From an uncultured Eubacteriales bacterium (GTDB taxonomy: Bacteria > Bacillota > Clostridia > Oscillospirales > Acutalibacteraceae): DNA of 7,902 bases. Location of the stretch: contig CAKSCM010000029.1 in the NCBI GenBank assembly GCA_934444365.1, positions 1-7,902 of the forward strand. Reading direction: 5' to 3'. A program made the translations under genes and the position numbers. Under the pieces are notes generated by a model that worked only from the letters and a program-made list of their open reading frames with translations, was not told the DNA's origin and did not search any database. Below are positions 1 through 4,685 of this stretch, piece after piece (within the stretch, counting starts at the first letter, position 1; every line of letters starts with the position of its first letter).

Positions 1-77
1 GAACACGGTAGTTAAGCTCATTAGTGCCGAAGATACTTGGTGGGAGACTGCCCGGGAAAATAGGTCGATGCCGACAC
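1..77 (+). rRNA. rrf: 5S ribosomal RNA, 3' part (5' end outside window)
   Basis: The segment carries the conserved 5S core GAACACGG.AGTTAAGC at its very start, then the GCCGA.GATACTTGG...GGGAGA block and the ..TAGGTCGATGCCGAC 3' end expected in clostridial 5S rRNA. About 40 nt of the 5' part are missing because the window begins inside the gene. The exact 3' end (about 75-79) is estimated, since the closing helix partner lies outside the window. Its position just before a tRNA marks the end of a ribosomal RNA operon read on the plus strand. Confidence 0.93.
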
Positions 78-82
78 AAAAG

Positions 83-106
83 CTCCCTGTGAGAAATCAC
101 GGGGAG
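83..106 (+). other. Perfect hairpin between 5S rRNA and tRNA-Asn, probable processing stem
   Basis: Bases 83-92 (CTCCCTGTGA) pair fully with 97-106 (TCACGGGGAG), with one T-G wobble and a GAAA tetraloop at 93-96. No U-run follows, so this is not an obvious intrinsic terminator. The tRNA begins eight bases later. A precursor-processing or insulating stem in the rRNA-tRNA transcript is the likeliest role; that role is inference. Confidence 0.55.
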
Positions 107-114
107 TATAATAT

Positions 115-190
115 TCCTCCATAGCTCAGTCGGTAGAGCACGCGGCTGTTAACCGCGGTGTCGTTGGTTCGAGTCCAACTGGGGGAGCCA
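115..190 (+). tRNA. tRNA-Asn (anticodon GUU)
   Basis: A full cloverleaf of 76 nt is visible. The acceptor arm 115-121 (TCCTCCA) pairs with 180-186 (TGGGGGA). The D arm contains AGCTCAGTCGGTAGAGC. The anticodon stem CGCGG/CCGCG (141-145, 153-157) encloses loop CTGTTAA with anticodon GTT at 148-150. The T arm holds GGTTCGAGTCC. Discriminator G187 is followed by an encoded CCA (188-190). It lies downstream of 5S rRNA in the same direction, so it is probably co-transcribed with the rRNA operon. tRNA 3' ends are frequent integration sites for mobile elements, which matters here because a phage/ICE-type regulator pair starts shortly downstream. Confidence 0.97.
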
Positions 191-201
191 GCATAAAAAA
201 G

Positions 202-238
202 TCGACATTTTCGAGAAATCGAATGTGTCGATTTTTTT
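202..238 (+). terminator. Intrinsic terminator of the rRNA-tRNA operon
   Basis: Arm 202-214 pairs with 219-231 around a GAAA loop (215-218). The stem is 13 positions long with one G-T wobble and one T-T mismatch, and it is followed by seven T residues (232-238). It starts 12 nt after the tRNA CCA end, so it should end the ribosomal operon transcript and insulate the repressor promoter downstream. Confidence 0.88.
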
Positions 239-252
239 GTGTGCAAAAAATG

Positions 253-272
253 TTGTCAATAACACTTGACAA
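253..272 (+). promoter_or_regulatory. Inverted repeat overlapping the -35 box, candidate repressor operator
   Basis: TTGTCAA (253-259) and TTGACAA (266-272) are perfect reverse complements separated by 6 bp. The right arm contains the whole -35 hexamer. XRE-family repressors commonly bind such dyads and autoregulate, so this is a reasonable operator for the adjacent repressor. Binding itself is inferred. The location just behind the terminator tail and the lack of other function support regulatory use. Confidence 0.55.
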
Positions 273-294
273 AATGGCAAGAATGCGTTATGAT
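266..294 (+). promoter_or_regulatory. Sigma-A-type promoter of the repressor/peptidase operon
   Basis: A perfect -35 box TTGACA (266-271) is separated by exactly 17 bp from a -10 box TATGAT (289-294), five of six matches to consensus. The start codon of the repressor gene lies about 30 nt further on, giving a leader of roughly 25 nt. The -35 box forms one arm of an inverted repeat, suggesting repression by a dimeric DNA-binding protein. Confidence 0.82.
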
Positions 295-323
295 GTATTT
301 ACCAATTAAAGGAGGCACTATAT

Positions 324-638
324 ATGGGAAAGGAATTAGGGCAAAGAATACTAAGCGCTATACGGACGAAAGGTATTTCTCAAAAAGAATTAGCATTGGA
401 AATTGGCGTTACAGAAGGTGTTATTTCAAGGTATGTTTCTGGCGAGCGTGAGCCTAAACCGGAGATGATTGCAAATATTGCTACTGCATTGCACACAACA
501 TCAGATTATTTACTTGGCATTGAAAAGGATGATTTTGATTATCCGAGAGTTCGCAGATTGATTGCTCGAAATGCATTGTCTATGACGGAATCTGAGAAAA
601 AAGAACTCATAAGTGCTTTATTTGGGGAGGAAGCATAA
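324..638 (+). CDS. XRE-family helix-turn-helix repressor, ImmR-like
   Basis: The 104-residue product has a Cro/CI-type HTH domain at about residues 7-62, with the recognition region KGISQKELALEIGVTEGVIS followed by RYVSGEREPKPE and the family-typical NIATALHTTSDYLLGI. The C-terminal tail (70-104) is short and charged, ending in a helix like those that mediate dimerisation or contact with the partner peptidase. The ATG is preceded by AAAGGAGG with 8 nt spacing, so the start is firm. The stop codon directly abuts the start of the downstream ImmA/IrrE peptidase, the layout of ImmR-ImmA in integrative elements and of phage repressor/anti-repressor pairs. It most likely represses its own promoter and possibly element genes; targets are not shown by the sequence. 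Confidence 0.9.
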   Translation: MGKELGQRILSAIRTKGISQKELALEIGVTEGVISRYVSGEREPKPEMIANIATALHTTSDYLLGIEKDDFDYPRVRRLIARNALSMTESEKKELISALFGEEA

Positions 639-1187
639 GTGGGAACTTCTTTGTCTCATAATAAATATGAGGAAATCAAAAAAATAATTGTGAATTTATT
701 TATTAAGTATAATGTCACCTGCGTGCCAGTAAACGGATTTGAATTAGCAACAAAAATGGGCATTAAAATTATACCGTACACCGCTATCCCCATTGCAAAG
801 AGATATTTGCTTTTTAAAAAAAGCGACGACGGGTTTTGCGCGGAAAAATCATTTGGTGAATGGTATATTTATTATAATGACGAAATGGATTACAGACGCA
901 TTAATAATACAATAATGCACGAAATCGGGCATATTGTCTTAGACCACAGTGAAGATAGCGAACTTGCAGAGAAAGAGGTGCGTTTCTTTGCAAAGTATGC
1001 ACTTGTACCGCCTGTTCTGGTTCATAAATTCAAATTGGATGATCCGCATGCTATTGCAGATGTATTTGAGGTGAGCTTTGAGGCAGCACGCTATGCATTA
1101 TCTTACTATAAGAAATGGCTTCATTACGGTTCTGATGATTATACAGATTATGAAGTGAAATTACTTCATTTATTTGAAACAGCTTAA
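639..1187 (+). CDS. ImmA/IrrE-family zinc metallopeptidase (anti-repressor)
   Basis: The 182-residue product carries the gluzincin motif HEIGH (residues 94-98) inside TIMHEIGHIVLDH, followed by AEKEVRFFAKYALVPP (110-125), where an acidic residue (E111 or E113) should be the third zinc ligand. This HExxH...ExEAxxFA..LLxP layout defines the ImmA/IrrE (former DUF955) family. In characterised members such as ICEBs1 ImmA, the peptidase cleaves the neighbouring repressor to derepress the element. Translation starts at GTG 639, immediately after the repressor's TAA, with GGGGAGG at 624-630 as ribosome binding site, so the two genes are translationally coupled. The C-terminal part (about 130-182) resembles the small helical extension usual in the family. 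Specificity for the upstream repressor is inferred from this pairing. Confidence 0.9.
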   Translation: MGTSLSHNKYEEIKKIIVNLFIKYNVTCVPVNGFELATKMGIKIIPYTAIPIAKRYLLFKKSDDGFCAEKSFGEWYIYYNDEMDYRRINNTIMHEIGHIVLDHSEDSELAEKEVRFFAKYALVPPVLVHKFKLDDPHAIADVFEVSFEAARYALSYYKKWLHYGSDDYTDYEVKLLHLFETA

Positions 1188-1404
1188 AGGGTGGTGGTGA
1201 GAATTGAATGTAATGAAAACAAAAAAGCACATCAATAAACTGTTGGCGCAGTAAACTGATATGCTTTTCGGCAGAATATGCTATCACATATTCAAGTAGC
1301 GTTGATATGATAGCACGTTTCTGTCTTTTTGTCAATCCGTCCGGGCTAAAATTTTGCCCGCCCGAATCGGTTTCCGCTTGGGGCAAAGTGGGGAAGGGAC
1401 AGAA
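1188..1404 (+). other. Structured spacer with three dyads, no convincing gene
   Basis: This 217-nt gap holds three successive inverted repeats. Bases 1223-1234 pair with 1257-1268 (one mismatch, inner ACTG/CAGT pairing). Bases 1279-1286 (TGCTATCA) pair with 1308-1315 (TGATAGCA), flanked by CAGAA/TTCTG at 1272-1276 and 1319-1323. CGGGC 1342-1346 pairs with GCCCG 1356-1360. TTTGCCC 1353-1359 can instead pair with GGGCAAA 1381-1387, which is incompatible with the third hairpin. The first two dyads run into short T runs (1265-1268, 1326-1330), so they may act as weak terminators of the immA transcript. A TATGAT at 1306-1311 could be a -10 box but its -35 is poor. The minus strand is open through the entire gap, which may mark a dispersed repeat rather than a gene. 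Confidence 0.5.
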
Positions 1405-2073
1405 ATGTCTATTATAAACAGCACTCGTAGAGGATGCAAAGATGTCTTTCATGCATTTTTAGTAGAAAATGCAACGTATGATACAAACCTTGAGATTCCT
1501 TGTGTCAAACCGGATAATTGCATTCCGCAAAACCTGATTCCTTTTTCAAAAGCGATTGGTTCTAAGGCCTATGATTGTTTCGTGCATTTTTATGAGGATG
1601 ATGCAAATTTTGAACGGATATGGAACAATCCGCAAAAGTACATTCCGATTTTGAAAAAATACAAGGGTGTTATTACGCCGGATTTCAGCATATATCGAGA
1701 TATGCCCCTTGTCATGCAACAGTGGAATACATATCGAAATCGTGCTATCGGTTGTTGGTTGCAAGATAACGGTATTCCGACAATTGCAAATGTGCGGTGG
1801 GGAGATGAAAGGACTTTTCCGTTTTGTTGTGCCGGCGCACCGAAAAACAGTATTATTGCGATCGGCTCGCACGGATGTATCAAGCTTTTGCAGGAAAGAC
1901 CGTATTTTATAAACGGACTTGATTATTCGGTCAAGACTTTACGACCGAAAGGTATAATCGTTTACGGAACCGCGCCCGATTATATCTTCGATAAATATCG
2001 TAAGCAAGGTATCGAGATTCTGCAATTTGACAGCACCTTTATGCAGACTCATCGAAAGGTGGGTGATGCCTAA
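1405..2073 (+). CDS. DUF4417 family protein
   Basis: The 222-residue protein matches the DUF4417 family as I recall it. Hallmarks are HFYEDD (61-66), the TPDFSIYRDMP segment (91-101), NRAIGCWLQ (112-120), RWGDERTF (131-138), CCAGAP (141-146), GSHGC (154-158) and IIVYG (185-189). No signal peptide or membrane segment is present, so it is probably cytoplasmic. The family occurs in phages, plasmids and bacterial accessory regions and has no established biochemical function; the conserved Asp, Glu, His and Cys residues would suit an enzyme. I choose ATG 1405 because GGGGAAGGG (1390-1398) sits just upstream; an upstream in-frame TTG at 1354 lacks such support and lies within the dyad region. Its stop overlaps the next start by one base (TAATG), so it is coupled to the toxin-like gene. 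Confidence 0.85.
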   Translation: MSIINSTRRGCKDVFHAFLVENATYDTNLEIPCVKPDNCIPQNLIPFSKAIGSKAYDCFVHFYEDDANFERIWNNPQKYIPILKKYKGVITPDFSIYRDMPLVMQQWNTYRNRAIGCWLQDNGIPTIANVRWGDERTFPFCCAGAPKNSIIAIGSHGCIKLLQERPYFINGLDYSVKTLRPKGIIVYGTAPDYIFDKYRKQGIEILQFDSTFMQTHRKVGDA

Positions 2074-2456
2074 TGGGTGCAGGTTTTCACGGAGGCTTCG
2101 GCAATACTCATGGTTCCAAAAAAGAAGATAATCAGGTATATCAAAAACAGCATTTGCCGACAGACGAATCTCAGCTTAAACATATTTTCAAAGATAAGCC
2201 CGGGCATTTAAAAGATACTCCGAAAAATCGCAAAATGTTAGTGGAATTAGCTAATAATAAAAGAAAATATGTGGGCAAAGACAAGTATGGTAACTTTTGG
2301 AATGTAGAGACGATGGACTCAGGTGTTCAAAACTGGGTTAGATATCGAAACGGTACCATTAATGAAGGCGGTCAAAATCAAACACCACGAAAGTGGGATA
2401 ATGAAACAGGTTTGAATAATAATCCTTTTAAACGGAGGAAAAAAGCAAATGAATAA
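2073..2456 (+). CDS. Free-standing polymorphic-toxin-like C-terminal domain
   Basis: The 127-residue product begins with GAGFHGGFGNTHGSKK, a glycine-rich stretch resembling the linker that usually joins a toxin tip to a large secreted or phage protein. The body (about 34-108) contains KHIFKDKPGHLKDTPKNR (36-53), GKDKYGNFWN (68-77), W88 with R90, NGTI (93-96) and a basic tail NNNPFKRRKK. This pattern resembles small nuclease domains found at the C termini of bacterial polymorphic toxins; H37, H45 and nearby Lys/Arg are possible catalytic residues, but I cannot assign them. No signal peptide or delivery domain is present, so it is either an orphan cassette or acts inside the cell. It starts in TAATG with AAGGTGGG upstream and overlaps the next gene by 8 bases, the usual toxin-then-immunity order. 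A ribonuclease activity is inference. Confidence 0.65.
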   Translation: MGAGFHGGFGNTHGSKKEDNQVYQKQHLPTDESQLKHIFKDKPGHLKDTPKNRKMLVELANNKRKYVGKDKYGNFWNVETMDSGVQNWVRYRNGTINEGGQNQTPRKWDNETGLNNNPFKRRKKANE

Positions 2457-2772
2457 ATTCGAATTATTTTGTATGATATTTTATGTGCTTGATGCAGAAT
2501 GGGACGAAAATAAAAATCCCGTGCTCGGAGAATTTCTCAGCTCTGCAAATCCATTCTTATTTGATGGTTTAAGTTCAGCAGTTCCGGAAATTTACGATAA
2601 ATTCGCTTCTTATATTACTGAACCTTTAACTGTGGAAAACAGTTATGATAAAGCTTTGAGTTATATAAATTACTTACATAACGATATTATTACCAAAGCC
2701 TTTGAAAGCGTTAGTAAAGAAGAATGGATCAAATCAACACTTGACTATCTCGCTCACGACCATAAATCCTAA
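2449..2772 (+). CDS. Small acidic protein, putative immunity protein
   Basis: The 107-residue product is predicted soluble, mostly helical and acidic, with a hydrophobic N-terminal stretch FELFCMIFYVLDAEW, the motif NPVLGEFLSSANPFLFDG (23-40), and a C-terminal helix EEWIKSTLDYLAHD. I do not recognise a named family with certainty. The reading as an immunity protein rests on position: the ATG overlaps the end of the toxin-like gene by 8 bases (ATGAATAA) with a good GGAGG at 2435-2439, and the acidic character would complement the basic toxin-like protein. It would act by binding and blocking the toxin in the cytoplasm. Alternatively it is an unrelated conserved accessory protein. Confidence 0.6.
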   Translation: MNKFELFCMIFYVLDAEWDENKNPVLGEFLSSANPFLFDGLSSAVPEIYDKFASYITEPLTVENSYDKALSYINYLHNDIITKAFESVSKEEWIKSTLDYLAHDHKS

Positions 2773-2796
2773 AAAAATAAAGGGAGATAATTAATT

Positions 2797-3117
2797 ATGT
2801 TTATAGTGAAAATAATGAATGAATTTTTGCATGACCCGATATGGGTGCTTAATTCCGATGGGATTTCCGTATGGAAATATCCTCTAATAGAACAGGATGT
2901 CGTGTAAGCGAATTGAATCAATCAGCAAGAAAATTGTTTGATTCTTACTATGAATTTGATTCTCATGATAAACCTTGTTGGTTTAATCACGAAAAAGAAA
3001 AAGCCGAAAAAATATTATGTTGGATTTGATTTCATAAATCAAAAGCGCTTGGAAGAAATCAACGACGGTAGCTTTGTGATTGAAGATGCGGAAACGGAAA
3101 GGCTGAATAATTTGTGA
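2797..3117 (+). pseudogene. Small accessory gene broken by two compensating frameshifts
   Basis: An ATG at 2797 with AAGGGAG (2780-2786) opens a frame that stops after 36 codons at TAA 2905. Its tail is HDPIWVLNSDGISVWKYPL. The protein sense continues in another frame from about 2904 (VSELNQSARKLFDSYYEFD, then DKPCWFNHEKEKAEK) to a stop at 3027. It then returns to the first frame at the A6 run 3007-3012 with YYVGFDFINQKRLEEINDGS, ending in ETERLNNL and TGA 3115-3117. Dropping one A from the run joins the last two parts cleanly; about one base appears to be missing around 2895-2904. The rejoined product would be about 105 residues, soluble and acidic, similar in size to the adjacent putative immunity protein. 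I do not recognise its family. A sequencing error at the A run is possible for one shift. Confidence 0.72.
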
Positions 3118-3121
3118 GCCA

Positions 3122-3307
3122 ATGAAAGAATTAGATGTTGTTAGACTCAAGAAAGAGTATAATGGTATTCCTGCCGGTACTGAAGGCACTATCGTTCTGG
3201 AATATGACGGTACACACTTTGAAGTCGAATTTGTAAATTCAAGCGGTGATACGATTGGTGTCGTTACTACTCCGGCTGAAGTTTTAGAACTGATAACCGA
3301 TTTATAA
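3122..3307 (+). CDS. DUF4926-type small protein
   Basis: The 61-residue product reads KELDVVRLKKEYNGIPAG, then TEGTIVLEYDG, FEVEFVNSSGDTIGVVT and PAEVLELI. This is the pattern of DUF4926: a small SH3-like beta barrel with xxVVRLxxxxxxxGIPAGTxGTIVxxY...YEVEFxD. Biochemical function is not established; members often sit among toxin-immunity genes. The ATG lies 4 nt after the TGA of the broken upstream frame, and its own ribosome binding site is weak (GGAAAGG about 18 nt upstream). It may therefore depend on coupling with the damaged gene before it. It closes the accessory gene row. Confidence 0.75.
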   Translation: MKELDVVRLKKEYNGIPAGTEGTIVLEYDGTHFEVEFVNSSGDTIGVVTTPAEVLELITDL

Positions 3308-3567
3308 CATGAGTGAATAGCACGTCAATATAATGGTGTGCTATATTCATACTTTATTATAGTAACATCAAAAAATGCAAGTCGATTACAGAGGTATAGT
3401 ATGGGATATAAGTAAAACCGGAATTTTTATTCTATAAATCACAAAAGCCGGCATTTTAGGTGTCGCTTTTGTCCTGAAAGTATTACGTATAAAATATTTT
3501 AATACTGATCAGACAACTGATGCAATAAACAATGTTTGACTATATCTTTGGGGAGAGGTAGCCTTAA
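3308..3567 (+). other. Intergenic spacer, AT-rich, no gene seen
   Basis: No supported coding sequence is present; the longest ATG-led peptide is about 20 codons without a ribosome binding site. Weak dyads are visible. TAGCAC 3318-3323 pairs with GTGCTA 3338-3343, soon followed by an AT-rich run, and might end the accessory transcript. AGTATTA 3479-3485 pairs with TAATACT 3500-3506. A CCGG/GCCGGC pairing around 3415-3456 has a large loop. I found no clear promoter for the gene at 3568; TTGACT at 3536 is too close to its start to serve as -35. Confidence 0.45.
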
Positions 3568-4233
3568 ATGACAGTAAAGTCCGCGGTTATAAGTGCAATT
3601 GCTGCTTTTGTTATTTTCGGTGCGGTTTTTTCCTTGTTTGCGGATTTTAATTCCTATGATTACCGATCGAAAACCGTTGATTGCGATAAAAGCGGAATTA
3701 TCTTTTCAATTACAACATTTGACGGTGAAAACGAATCATCGCCCTTTGTAAAATGCTTAGGTCATGCATGGTTATCGATCGATAACCGGTCCGGTCATCC
3801 TATATACATAAAGGATTATGAAATAGAAAACGGCAAGGCGGTTACGTTTTCTGTCTGGGCGATATCGGGCATTGAAGGGCTTGTTTTCAATCTCGAACCG
3901 CATTATATATCAAAATACGGCCGGTATGCCGGCAGACGGACGCTTAGCATGAACATTGATGAATCCAGGCTGAAAACGATTGAAGGGTATATCGACAGGA
4001 ATAATAAGTGGACGCCGGGAAATAACTGCAGCCGCTGGTCGCTTGAGCTGTGGAACGAGGTGGCCGGCGACCGACTTAAGCTTAAAACCCAGACCCTTTT
4101 ATATACTCCGAAAAGGGTGTCAAAGTCATTTTATGAATTCGACCAAATAGAAACCGACAGGGATTTTTCCGCCGCGAAAGGTATCTTTTGTTATCGCGAC
4201 GGCGTCAGAACGGAGCTTAAATTATGTTCGTAA
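3568..4233 (+). CDS. Membrane-anchored protein with probable permuted papain-like fold
   Basis: The 221-residue product has one N-terminal hydrophobic segment (about 5-25), either an uncleaved anchor or a signal peptide, placing the rest outside the membrane. The body shows CLGHAWLSIDN (63-73), a beta-rich region with WAISGIEGLVFNLEP, then NNCSRWSLELWNEV (152-165). A histidine in a G-H-A-W-L-S strand preceding a cysteine at the start of a helix is the reversed order typical of circularly permuted papain-like (NlpC/P60-related) enzymes; candidate catalytic pair H66 and C154. A peptidase, amidase or acyltransferase activity at the cell envelope is inference. The start is supported by GGGGAGAGG at 3550-3557. 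It overlaps the following membrane-protein gene by 10 bases, so the two form an operon. Confidence 0.65.
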   Translation: MTVKSAVISAIAAFVIFGAVFSLFADFNSYDYRSKTVDCDKSGIIFSITTFDGENESSPFVKCLGHAWLSIDNRSGHPIYIKDYEIENGKAVTFSVWAISGIEGLVFNLEPHYISKYGRYAGRRTLSMNIDESRLKTIEGYIDRNNKWTPGNNCSRWSLELWNEVAGDRLKLKTQTLLYTPKRVSKSFYEFDQIETDRDFSAAKGIFCYRDGVRTELKLCS

Positions 4234-4541
4234 AAAACAATGCGTTTTTGCCCGGCGCTGCGAGAGTTTGTCTCATAATCGCATACACGGTGCTCGGCTT
4301 TGGAATTTTGTATAACGGGATTTCCTGCTTTATGACATTATACAAAGCCTGCACACAGCCTTATTTGCTCGCCGGAACGGTGAGACTAAATTTTATGGGG
4401 TATTACATGATGGCGGCGGTGTACGGCGGCTTATGCGTCGTTTTATTGCTTTTTATTGTTTTTTTGCTTTTGAGAAAGCGGTTTAAATTAAAGAAAATCG
4501 GGCAGACAGAAGTTACTACTAGCCGTGATATGGCAAGATGA
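4224..4541 (+). CDS. Small integral membrane protein, unknown function
   Basis: The 105-residue protein has two predicted membrane helices, about residues 14-37 (VCLIIAYTVLGFGILYNGIS) and 60-83 (ending VVLLLFIVFLLL), then a basic stretch RKRFKLKK that should face the cytoplasm. No enzymatic motif is seen and I do not recognise a family. The ATG lies inside the end of the upstream gene with GGAG 8 nt before it, so the pair is co-translated. It may assist or anchor the papain-like partner. Confidence 0.72.
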   Translation: MFVKNNAFLPGAARVCLIIAYTVLGFGILYNGISCFMTLYKACTQPYLLAGTVRLNFMGYYMMAAVYGGLCVVLLLFIVFLLLRKRFKLKKIGQTEVTTSRDMAR

Positions 4542-4622
4542 CGGATACCTCCGTTTTTCATTTTATCTTTATTTATTCCCGAAAATCAGATGAATGTATA
4601 TTCTGTTTAAAATCAGCTTAAT

Positions 4623-4662
4623 AAAAAAAGATGGCGGTCCAAATTGAACTGCCATCTTTTTT
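4623..4662. terminator. Bidirectional intrinsic terminator between convergent genes
   Basis: GATGGCGGT (4630-4638) pairs with ACTGCCATC (4648-4656, one G-T wobble). The stem is flanked by a run of A on the left (4623-4629) and T on the right (4657-4662), so each strand reads stem plus U-run. It sits 82 nt after the membrane-protein stop and 24 nt past the stop of the minus-strand hydrolase gene, and so should terminate both transcripts. Confidence 0.88.
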
Positions 4663-4685
4663 ATTGTTATATATTTTCCGCTTAT

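Noticed and set aside
266..451. Plus-strand frame beginning before the repressor gene
   Set aside because: It overlaps the promoter and the XRE repressor in another frame, has no ribosome binding site, and its product shows no domain.
1213..1254. Thirteen-codon peptide MKTKKHINKLLAQ in the structured spacer
   Set aside because: It has no convincing ribosome binding site and most of it forms the arm and loop of a hairpin, so it is probably incidental, although a leader peptide cannot be excluded.
1354..1404. Upstream TTG start for the DUF4417 gene
   Set aside because: The codons lie in the dyad region and lack a ribosome binding site, while ATG 1405 has a good one and begins the conserved part.
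1546..1883. Minus-strand frames inside the DUF4417 gene
   Set aside because: They are fully antisense to a gene with clear family motifs and have no supporting signals.
2983..3189. Minus-strand 68-codon frame
   Set aside because: It is antisense to the broken small gene and the DUF4926 gene and has no motif or ribosome binding site.
3479..3506. AGTATTA/TAATACT inverted repeat as a terminator
   Set aside because: The stem is weak and AT-only in most positions, and no T-run follows it.
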